A stretch of DNA of 64,000 nt from Sarcocystis neurona (taxonomy: Eukaryota > Apicomplexa > Conoidasida > Eucoccidiorida > Sarcocystidae): contig KL647295.1 of NCBI GenBank assembly GCA_000727475.1, positions 112,839 to 176,838 of the forward strand, in the 5' to 3' direction. Below are positions 46,401 to 57,900 of this stretch, one piece after another; the first letter of the stretch is position 1, and each line of letters begins with the position of its first letter. The notes beneath the pieces are model-generated. The model worked only from the letters and a program-made list of their open reading frames with translations, did not search any database and had not been told where the DNA came from. The translations under genes were made by a program, and so were the position numbers.

Positions 46401-48574
46401 CACTGTTCTGCGGCCGTTTCCTCTGCCGCTGCTTCTCCCATCTCCTCCTCCTTTTCCTTCTCTGCTCGCGTCCGTTCTTTTCCGCTGCTGCTGCTGCAGT
46501 GCGGCCTTCCTGCTGCTGTTGCTTGTGGAGCTACTGCTGCTGGTTCTTCTTCTTCTCGCGTCTGCCTTCTGCTGCCGCTCTTGCGTCGTCGTCCCTTTTT
46601 CGCACGGCCCGCTGTCCGCCTGTGCGCCAAGGCTGCCGCTGCTGCTCCCGCTGCCGGCGCCCTGCTGCTGCAGTTCCTGGCTGCTGTAGGAAAAAACAGT
46701 GCACACGCACACACAACCACAAGACGCTTGCCGCACCCTCTCCTCCTTCAATTTCACATCCTTTCCCCAGTCCTCCGTCTCTCCCTTTCCTTCTCTCTAC
46801 ACGTATATAGACACACACGCAGCAACCCGCGGACCCATGCAGCCACACAATACATATACATACGTAGATACAGACAGATAGAGATACAGAGACACAGAAA
46901 GATATCCACATATGTATATATGTATATAGAAGTAAGTGCGAATAAGCTATATTTTCCTTGGCGTGTGGAAGGGCCCAGAGAAGCCCTGCGGCGTACGGAG
47001 ACTTGAGACGCACACGCACATCCACACACATCGGCGCGAAAAAAAAGTCGTCCCCCGAAGGAGGAGAAGGAGGAGGCCGCAGCTCATGCAGCAGATACAC
47101 CCGAACGCACGGATAAATGACACTGCGTCGGGCATTTCACTTCCTCACGTTAATTCAGTGGACGCTCCTCGCCCGCGCGCCTTCTCTCGCTTTCTCTTTA
47201 TGCAGGACATCGGGAACCCACCACACAGTCGCAGATGTAAACGTACAAATACATACATACACATGTATATATATACATATGGATTGATAATCATAGATAC
47301 ATATATATGGATTGCTACTCATATATACATATATATGGATTGCTACTAACATATGTATATATATATGCATATATATATATATCCATATATATGGATTGCT
47401 ACTCATATATACATATATATATACATATGTATATATGCACACGTGTTGACACATATACACATGCATATAAATACACATGTAAATACACATATATATATAT
47501 ATATATACATCCAGGTGCACAGGTACATACATCCATACATACAAATGGATACATACATACGCATATATACATCTACGGACACGCACACATACACACATAT
47601 ACATATGATTATACAAATAGATATATGCGTATATACTTATGCGGATAAATATACACATATATGTACATATATATATATGTACACGTACAAAGACGTATAC
47701 TTGCAGAGATATTTACGTAAATACATACGGATATATACGTATATATATATATAAACATATGCGCAGACGTACAAAGAGATATACGTGTGTATGTATATAT
47801 ATTGGTACATACACATATATAAAGAGAAATATAAAGAAAGATGTTTATGTGCAGAATAGAAACTGATGCTAGTTTACGTCTACGTGCTTGGCAACATCCA
47901 CGTGTCACGCGTATACGTAGGTGTGCTGCATACCCTCTCCTCACACACGCATACTTTTCTATATTCGACCCCAGACAGCATATGCCTATGTCCATATAAT
48001 ATCTGCGCACGCTAGAACACCCCTACATACCTATCTACATACACGGATAGTATATATATATATATGTGTATACATGTATAATATATATATATATACGTAA
48101 AGAGATTTTGGCATATACGAAGGTGGTTTCATCCGTGAAGGCCACGTCTCCGTTTGACAATCGTGGAGCCTCTACACGTTGGCCGTCCAGACACGTGTGT
48201 AGACAGTTGTGCGCGAGCGAGCGTATATACCTATATACATATAAGCAGATATACACACATCTGTATGTACATATATATATACATATGTACATATTTCGAG
48301 ACATACAGATACACATGGACACACGTACTTGCATACATACGTGTAGATACACTTACATACATATGCGTACACATACTTAAATACATATGCATATGTATGC
48401 ATGCATATACATACATACACACACAAATCTACAAATCCACCTATATATATATGTGCACGCACGTACAAATATATTTACGTTGATCTCCACCGGCGATGGT
48501 GCAAACGCAAGTCGTCTGCTGCGTCAGTTAGACCTCCGCATGCAGCTGGCGGATCTCCACTGCAACCCCCCCGA

Positions 48575-48609
<35 letters not shown>

Positions 48610-48915
48610 TTCCCCGTTTCGNNNNNNNNNNNNNNNNNNNNNNNNNNNNNNNNNNNNNNNNNNNNNNNNNNNNNNNNNNNNNNNNNNNNNNNNNNNNNNN
48701 NNNNNNNNNNNNNNNNNNNNNNNNNNNNNNNNNNNNNNNNNNNNNNNNNNNNNNNNNNNNNNNNNNNNNNNNNNNNNNNNNNNNNNNNNNNNNNNNNNNN
48801 NNNNNNNNNNNNNNNNNNNNNNNNNNNNNNNNNNNNNNNNNNNNNNNNNNNNNNNNNNNNNNNNNNNNNNNNNNNNNNNNNNNNNNNNNNNNNNNNNNNN
48901 NNNNNNNNNNNNNNN

Positions 48916-48948
<33 letters not shown>

Positions 48949-51900
48949 CCCCCGTTTGCGCCTGCAGCCATCGCAGCAAGTCTCGCCCCACGTCCCCCCT
49001 GCTGCTGTTCGACTGCGTCTGCAGTGCGCAGAGTGTCTGCTTCTCTGCCGAACCCCCAACACGAATGTGCAGACCAAATCCCCCCCCCGCCTCCACCGCT
49101 GCATGCACGGTCAACGACATGCATATTTATATATACGCATATGTCTTCCGTATCTGCGCCTTTATTCATTTACGTAAGAGATATTCTGGGAGGTGCGGGC
49201 GTAAGCGAAGACGCGCGTCACCATATATATTATAAATATATGTGGGTTTCTACAAGAAAGGGATATACAACTGGCGAATTCACTGTGCAAGGAGAAGTCC
49301 CTCCCCGGGTCAGAGAGAGAACGGAAAAACGTGAATAACTTTTCATGTACGAAAGTAATTTACACCTGAAGGGAGTAGTTCCTCTCCCGTTGTCGTGCAT
49401 GCATGTCACTTGCACAAACGTCCTGCCTCATAGCAAATATTATAAAAGCGGGCGTCTATCTTCTATACATATATAAACCGTTACACACACACACATACAC
49501 ACATATATATATATATACGCAATCTCATACGGTGGATACACAGATAGAGCTGCGCTACTAATGGGTGTTATTACATGAAACATATACGTGGGAATAATGT
49601 GTGCATGCAATGTATGCGTATATCTGGAGTGTATGCATGCATGCGTGCGTGAACGTCTGTAGATTGCGTTCAAATGTATGCATTTATATGCATGCATACG
49701 CGTCCTCCAGAGTATCGTATTTCTTCGAAAATTTGCCCACGGACGAACGGCTACGCTGTCCTCTTCTCGCCAGTCTTCTCTCAATGTCCGCGTCGACACA
49801 CCAGCAACTCACATCTACACTACTTCTGCAGCTGTGCGTCGCAGTAGACCTACTCTTATACATATATATATATATCTTATACATATACAGGTACGTACAC
49901 ATATTATGTATCTGCTTCCTTCTCTCTCAACATGTCATATTTGTATGCAGTTATATATATATATATGTATGTATGTGCACACACGTATAGAACATATACG
50001 TGTGTATATATGTAAGGTAACATATAGATATATGCATATTAGCTATATATATATATTGTACGGTGATATGCTTGCTTCTCTCTCAATGTATAACCGAAAT
50101 ACGCATAACAATCTCCTTTCCTCTTCGTGTGTACATACACCTCGACGAAGACCACGTCGGCGGCGACTGCTGCTGGTGGTGCCGTCTACGTTGCTGAGCA
50201 CTCACTATCGATGTGTTCTCCCGAAGAAGCACGCAGATTTTCCGTCTGCGTCCTTCATGCGGCTCTCTGCCCTTTCGCCCTCTCCTCCTCCTGCTGCGGT
50301 TGCTGCTGCATCTGCTGCCTGCTTCAGCGTTTCTGCTGCTGCTGCTGTGACTCCGGGGCACTGTGTGGAGTGGCCGCTGTCTTGTGGGGTCGCTGCAGGG
50401 GGTGGTGCAGCAGCATCAGCAGACGGCAGCAGCAGCAGCGGCTTTCCGTCCCCTTTAGAGGAGAAGTAACTGCTGCTGGATTTGCGGTGCAACTGCAGCT
50501 GCTGTTGAAGTGTTTCCCGTCTGCGCTGCTGCTGCTGCCTGCTCTGCTGCAGCTCGACAACGCCGGGGTTGCCGCTGTATCCCTCTCCTGCCTCCTTCAT
50601 TCCCTCAGGCAGCAGGCCTTCCGCGTGCAACTCAGGCACTTCTCCTCGCTGCTGTTTCTCCCTGTCGTCCCGCTGCAGCATCACCTGCTGCTGCTGCCTG
50701 TTTTCCTGTTCCCCCGCTTGCTGCTGCTGCTGCTCCGAACTGTGTTGCAGCGGCAGCTGCTGCGGGTCGTGCTGTGTGAGGCTGCCGCGTCTAAAGCCTC
50801 TCCACAAGTCGAATAGAGTAGAAGCCCCCCTGACCAGCAGCCGCGCAGGAGAGAAGGCGGAGGAAACAGTCTGCGTGCGCTGCTCCTCGTGAAGCAGCTG
50901 TTCCCCCACTCCCGCAGCGGTCATTGCCGCAGAAGCCAGCGGTTCCTCCATGGCCGCAGCAGCAGCATTCGAAACAGCAGCAGCAGGCGTCCCATCACCG
51001 GCTCTCGCAGCAGCAGCAGCAGTAGGGGAGAGGTCCACTGCTCCGGAGGTCGAGCGGTCCGCACCACCAGACACCGGAGAAGAAGAAGCAGCAGCAGCAG
51101 GCGAGAGCGGGAGTGAAGGAGAGTTAGCTGCTCTCAGTGACGAGGCAGAAGGCGCATAGGTAGTGAAGAACATTTCCCCATCCCCTACGTTCTCGAAGCT
51201 GGCTTCTTCCGCGGCCCCTGCTGCTGCTGTCTGAGAAGCAGGAGCAGCAGCATTCTCTGTCGCACTGTCAGCAGCGGTATCAGCAGCAGACTCAGCAAAT
51301 GCAGGACGAGCCGCAGCAGCAGCAGCAGTGCCAGTAGCGGCGAGGGCCACCGTCGCACCCGCAGTCGCGTCACCTGCAGCAGCCGCAGCCTCACCAGCGG
51401 CAGCAGTGCCCAGCCCGGCAGAGGCAGCTGCACCAGCAGCGCTGTCGGGCTTCTGCGGCTGCTGCAGAGCGTCAGCAGGACTTGAACTGTCAGCAGCAGC
51501 GCCGCCTGCCGATGGGGTGTCGCTGCTTGTTCGGTGAGGGGCAGCAGCAGCAGCAGACAAATCTGCTGTCGCAGTTGCTGCAGGAGAGAAGTCACACGCT
51601 TGTGTTGGTACACCTGAAGCTTCCGAGATGGTAGAATCACCGGCCAAGGCCGTTCCTGCAGACAAAAAAACGTCGACCGCCGGCCGCTGCAGAGACCCCC
51701 CCCCAGCGGCATCGGCACCCGCACGCCGCTCCTCTCCCCAGCCGCTACCCTCGCGTCCCAGACCCTCCTCCCCCTCCTCCTCTTCCTCTGCAACAGCAGC
51801 AACGAAGACACGCAGCAACCACATTCTGTGCAGACGCATATACAAACCACCGTCACCCGCCTTGCACGCGCCGTATGTATCTCCATCATCTGCAGACTCA

Positions 51901-54900
51901 TATCTATCTATCTATCTATCTGCCTGTCTATGTCTGCATGTGTGTCCCTACAGAAAATACCTATAAACGGGAGAGACACACACAACCAGGTGCGCCTCTT
52001 GACCCAAGCACGCATGCATACGTGCAGCTACAGCAGTACAGCTATTGTGGAGGAGAGAAACATAGTTCCTCGCACAGACTGAGAGACAGGGAGACAGGCT
52101 CTAATGGCACTTGAGCGTAGAGTGGCCTGTAAATGGCTTTGTATGGAGGAACGTGTCGCACAGGAGGACTACGGAAACTTCTAGACAGGTACCGCACGCA
52201 GAGAGGAGAATTCAAGCGCTACTACAGGCATGCACGTGGGTCGTACAGCACGTACACTGGACACACCTGCACAAGCCCTTCACGAACACAGAACTGTTTT
52301 TTTTTCAGCTACGGGTGCGTCGCAGGGCCACCGCAGCAGCAGCAGGAAGGTGGGGTGCAGGAGCGCAGCAGCAGGAAGGTGGGGTGCAGGAGCGCAGCAG
52401 CAATCGGCCTTTGTGTCGTAGCAGCAGTATCAGCAGCAGAGAGAGAAGTCCATACCCAGCGTGAGCGGCCGGCGGGAAGTGTTGAAGCAGCAGCAGCAGC
52501 AGGGTAGTGTGTGGAAGTAGCAGGAGCAGCCACAAGACAGCAGCACTGGCAACACGAGAGCATATGTCAACACTAGCAACAGCATTACCTTTTCGACTTG
52601 CAGCTTTTTTCGGCGGCTGCTCAGCGGTGGCGGGACACCCGCTACTGCTACCGCTGCCGCTGCTGCAGGCAGGGTCGTGGCTCCTGCTACTGCCGGTGCT
52701 GCTGGGGACGTGTGGGGCTGCAGAAGCAGCAGCAGCGTCATCCGTAGCGCGCTGCTGAAAGAAGTCAAAGCCTCCTACTGGGATGCTTTCCTTGCTGAAC
52801 GTACGGCCATACGAAGCTTCTGCGCCTCGTCGCGCATCAGCAGCAGCAGCAGCATCTGCAGCGGCCTCCGCAGCAGCAGCCGCCAGCGCGCGTGAGACAT
52901 CTGCCGACCCCATGGTTTCCACAAGTCTCCGATGACTCCTACAAGTTTGACTTGCTGTTCGTGTCTCTTCGCCTGCTGCTGCTGCTGATGATGCTGCTGC
53001 TCCCGTACATGCTGCTGCTTCTCTGTCTTCTGTTTCCCCCCTTCCCGGTCCTGTCGGTGCTGATCCTGCTGCCGCTGCAGTAGACGACGAGGGGGACCGC
53101 TGCTGTTGCCGCTGTTGTTGCTCTGCTGCAGTGGCTACATGCCTAGGAACTCCTGCAGGAGGCAATTCGAGCTCTGGCAGGGTTGCCCACGTCATGCTCG
53201 AACATTCGGCCTCTCCTGGTCTTCTACCACACACAGCTACACCGCTACAACTCTGATGTTCGTCGGTCTGCTGCTGCAGCTGCTGCTGGCGCGTCTGCTG
53301 CTGCTGCTGTGGCCTATGCTTCAGGTTTTGCTGCTGCGTTAGTTGCTGTTTCAGCTGCGGCTGCTGCTTGGGGGACGTCCGGCGCCCTACTACGACGTGC
53401 AGCTGATTTGCAGCGGCAGCAGCCGCAGCAGCAGCCTCTGTCGCAGCAGCAGCAGAGAGATTACACAGCTTGGCTTCGAAAGGAGAGGCACCTTCCAAGG
53501 TCGCTAGCAGCAGCTGCATGTAGGCACGGGGTTGCAGCAGCGCGGCCACTTCGGCTGCTGCCTCTGCATCTTCTGCCGATGCCGTGAGTCTCCGTTCGCG
53601 CCGTTTGTTCCCTCCTGCAATTTGTTCGTTCTCTCCTTTTTCCCCTGCATGCGCAGCAGCAGCAGCTTTCTCGCCCTCTCTGACAGTAGCAGCACCAGCA
53701 ACATGCGGCAACACATCCCACGTGCTGCTGCGGCCACTGGACCCCACGCGAGGGCACCGGCGAGCAAAATTTGCATCCGCATGTCGGCTGCTGTTCTCTT
53801 CCCCTCCTGCTGCTGAAGATGCGCTCGCAGCTCCACCCGCAGCTGCTGCTGCAGAGTCCCCATCCCAAGGAAAGCTGTTCCTACTGCCGCGTGCTCCGGC
53901 CGCTGCTGGAGCAGTAAACTCATCTTCGCACGGCAGCGGCGCCGTCACGCAGGCACATTCAAGTATGTCCGTCAGACTGATATCTACGTGCACCACCGCA
54001 TGCGGCGCAGCACCAGGGACTGTGACGCCAGCGCTACCCTCTGCAGCGGCTGCCGCCTGACGCTGCGCCTCCTTCGCCTCCAGCAGCGAAAAGGGAGAGA
54101 TGCCACCAGAGGCTGCTGTTGGGGAACATGAAACAGCAGCAAAAGGAGCAGCAACGCAGCGTGAAACAGCAGCAAAAGCAACAGCAATGCGGCGGCGATG
54201 CACCAGCATCGACACTCCGGCCACGAGCAGCACCCCACTGCCCCCCGCGCGTGCACGGCAGCACCACTGGCGGCACCACATCTCTCTCTCTCCCCCTCTC
54301 TCCGTCTACATATATACACATGTATATATGATGGAATATCTACGCTGCAAGTCGCGACTTACGTAAAGACATACACACACATATAGATGCATACCGTTTC
54401 GCTACATATGCGGGGATACTCACATACAAATGCACAAAGATCCACACACATGTACGTGTGTAAAGATCAATATACACATACATACACAGATATTATATTG
54501 AGCATATATGCGTAAAAATACACACATTAAAAGACATACATACATATGTAGTATATGCATATAAGGATACACACATACAAAGATACACATACATATATAT
54601 CCAAGAGAGCAAGTCGCTATCAAGCGACTTGCATGCAACGTAGGGCACTGTATAGCTTCGCGGCTCTTGAGGGTAGTAGAGCAGAAGCAGTAAAATCCAC
54701 GTCGCAGACGTACACATACAGAGAGAGAGCCAGAGGGAGAGAAGAAGATCCGACGCCGGTGCCGCGCCCGAACACCTTGTCCAGGTTCACATTCGGAAAA
54801 TTTCAGGTCGGGTGTACGTACACCACAGATGCCTCATGTTGACGAAGAGAGTAACTGCGGTGACACGTACATGTGTCTCTCGCCGAGAGAACGAGACAGA

Positions 54901-57900
54901 AAGACTGACACATATACACACACGCGCAAATACGTACGCGAGTACACATGCACGTGTATCTCTTCAGATACCTCGTCATTGGCCTATATGAAAAAAGGTG
55001 ACCAAGACCCCATCTATGTATGTGTATCTGTAGACCGAGTGAGGGAGAAAGTAGAAAACCAGGACATATACAGATGTACGAGTACACGTATACAGTCCTG
55101 TGCTATTCACACACATATACCCAGATACATGCAGCGAGTACATGAGACGGCTAGAGAGGGAGGCACACACATATATACATGCATGTGTATAAATATATAT
55201 ACACGTATGTGTGTAGATCTGTAGACACTCACGCACAAGTACTTCTATAAATCTCGATAGAAATAATTCACTACAGACAGAGTGACCAAGAGAACACATA
55301 TGTGGAGAAAGAGCCTGTAGCTTACTGCTGCGAAATTTTAAAGCCTCTCGATCAAGGCTGAGGATGCCCGGGACTTCCTCGTCGCCGGCAATGTACAAAC
55401 AGTGCGTCTCCCCCCTGCTGAGGAGCAGCTTCTCTTCAAAGTGTTGCTGCTCCTCCTGCTGCAGCAACTCCCAAGCAGAGCCTCGTTTCCGCGCGGTGTC
55501 CCACCGGAGCTCTTCCGCCTCGTGCAACTGGGCAACACGGTGCTTGGACGCCGGAGTGGCGGGCGACGCTGACGCAGTGCTGCTGCTGCCGCTGCCGCTG
55601 CTGCCGAATCCCAGCAGTCGCCGCGCCTCGGAGGCCAGCGAGGAGGCCGTCGTCGGGGCTCGAGACAGGTAGCTGTTGCTTCTGACTGGCAACGTGGCAG
55701 GAGCACGAGCGGCGGGAGCAGGACCGGTAGCCGCGGGGTCAGCGGCAGCAGCACTGGACGCAACAGGAGCGGCGGCTTGAGCAGCAGCAGTAACAGCAGC
55801 AACAGGACCAGCTGCAGCAGAAGGGGGTGCTTCGTGGGAGAAAGCGGGAGCGGCGCCAGCCGCAGGGGCAGCTGCTCCACGTGGAGTTGCTGAAGGGGAA
55901 GTGGCAGACGCAGCAGCACCAGTCGAGGAGAAGCGCAAACGGGCAGCCGTTGCCGCCGCAGTGCCAGCAGCAAGAGCCTGATCCTCAGGTTGCGTGTGTG
56001 AAGAGCGAGAGGAACAAGACGACGTGTACAGGGTGTCTGGGCGAGTGGACCCAGAAGCAGCAGTGCGAGGAGGAGTGAATACCCCTGCGCCGCTGCTGCT
56101 GTCGGCCGAAGCAGCAGCCCCAGCAACAGAAATACTCGCGCGTCGACGCAGCGACTCTGGTGCAGCGCCGGGCTGCAGGATCGCCTCTCGGATGCTCCCC
56201 GGCTGAAAAAGAAAGTGGGCGGGCAAAGAGGACGGTACGAACGGCGTTGTGGCTGCTGCAGCGGTGGTGCTGTAGCGCCGCAGCTCACAGGGGGGCTGCA
56301 CAGCACGACCAGTCCCAGCAGCGGCACCAGGAGCTACTGCGTGCGAAAGAAAAGGGCTGCTCGTTCGAAACGTCTGCAGAGGAAAATTCGTGGCTGCCTG
56401 AGCGAGGCCGTCAACACGCGCGGCATCCAGCCGGCTGCTGCTGCCGCTCCTGTCTCTCGGAACTGCAGTGGACTCTGCAGCAGCAGGACGCAGCAGCGAC
56501 GGCTGCGGACGCTGACAGGCATCCCCATCATTGGCTGCAGCTGCTCTCAAGTCACCAACTACTGCAGGCAAATAAAAGTACGTCGACAACAAAGAGCCCG
56601 GAGAGCCTCCACCTTCTCCCCCTCCTTGAGGCCAAAAAGAATCTCCTTCTTCCCGCCGACTGCCGCTGCTGGCCTGGCTACGCGCAGCTGTGGGAGACTC
56701 AGCAACAGCAGCAGCAGCAGAGGAGGAGGAGGACGAGGGGGACGGGGACGAGGAAGTGGAGTTGATGACAGCAGGGGAGGACCTGCCACCAGCAGCCGCC
56801 TGATCCATCGACGGAATAACCGCAGGAAAAATCAACGTGGCAGCAGCAGCAGCCTCCCCTCCTGTGGCCAGCTGCCGTAATGAAGTATGGGCAGCAGTCA
56901 GAGGGCTTTCTGCCGCACACGGGAAAAACGCTGGGGGTTAAGTCATAGCACGAGCAGCACGCGCGGCGCACGACGCCGTTGTTACAGTCGCCCGCGACAA
57001 CGAGCTGCATACAAGGAAGACAAAGAAACGCGCACCAACAGTAGCAACTGCGCGCCAGCAGCACGAAGCGAGCCGTAGACGCGGCTGGTAGCAGCGGAAA
57101 CACCTGGGTAGCAGCAACGGCGAAGTAGCAGCATCGGGCTGCCGCGTAGACGCATTCCGCCAAGAAGCAGCAGCAGCCGCACCAGCAACGTACCCGAGGA
57201 GCAACATGCACCTGCGGCGCTCCGAGAGCGAAAGTCGACAGCAGCAGCCACGCGGACTCGCAGCAGCTTGAACAGAGCAACACCAGCAACAGAATCACAG
57301 CAGCAGCCCCGGCACACACACGTAGGGCATCCCACACTACGGCGCGTAGTTCTCACAACAGCCTAGGTCTGTGTACACGTGAATCAGAGAGAGCAGGACC
57401 CCGGAAGAGAGAGTCGCCCATCCGTGCAGCACCACCTGTAGCAGCCTCGCGTGCCTTCAACAGCCACCGGAGGACCGCTGTTGTTATGCAGCAGGATCGT
57501 CAACAGCTACAGCAGCAACAGAATAAACAGGCGCCTCCAGCAGCAGCATCCAACAGCAAGGGTGCCTTTCCTGATATACCGCGAGGTACCTGCTAACACA
57601 CACACGGATACGCACATTGATACGTGCACACATACATATATACATATACGTACATGGATTTATCTCTTTACACGTGGAATGACATGCGTGTGCGTATGCG
57701 TATACTTACTTACAGAGAGCGCGGTATGTATACATATACACACATACGACTTCGAGTAGGGGTGGATACCACTATCTCACCGAGTCTATGAAGCTGGGTG
57801 ATGTTCTGCTGCATATCAGCGTCTGAGAGAGTGTGCGCGCCAGCACCTCTGCTCGATTCCTCTCCCAGCGCCGCGCACGCCAGACGAGTTTCCCCTGTGA

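Noticed and set aside
45280..48480. His-Thr-Tyr and Val-Cys-Tyr repeat ORFs
   Set aside because: They are translations of (TA)n and (CA)n microsatellites on both strands.
48387..49235. Long ORFs across the N run
   Set aside because: They exist only because unknown bases were treated as open sequence.
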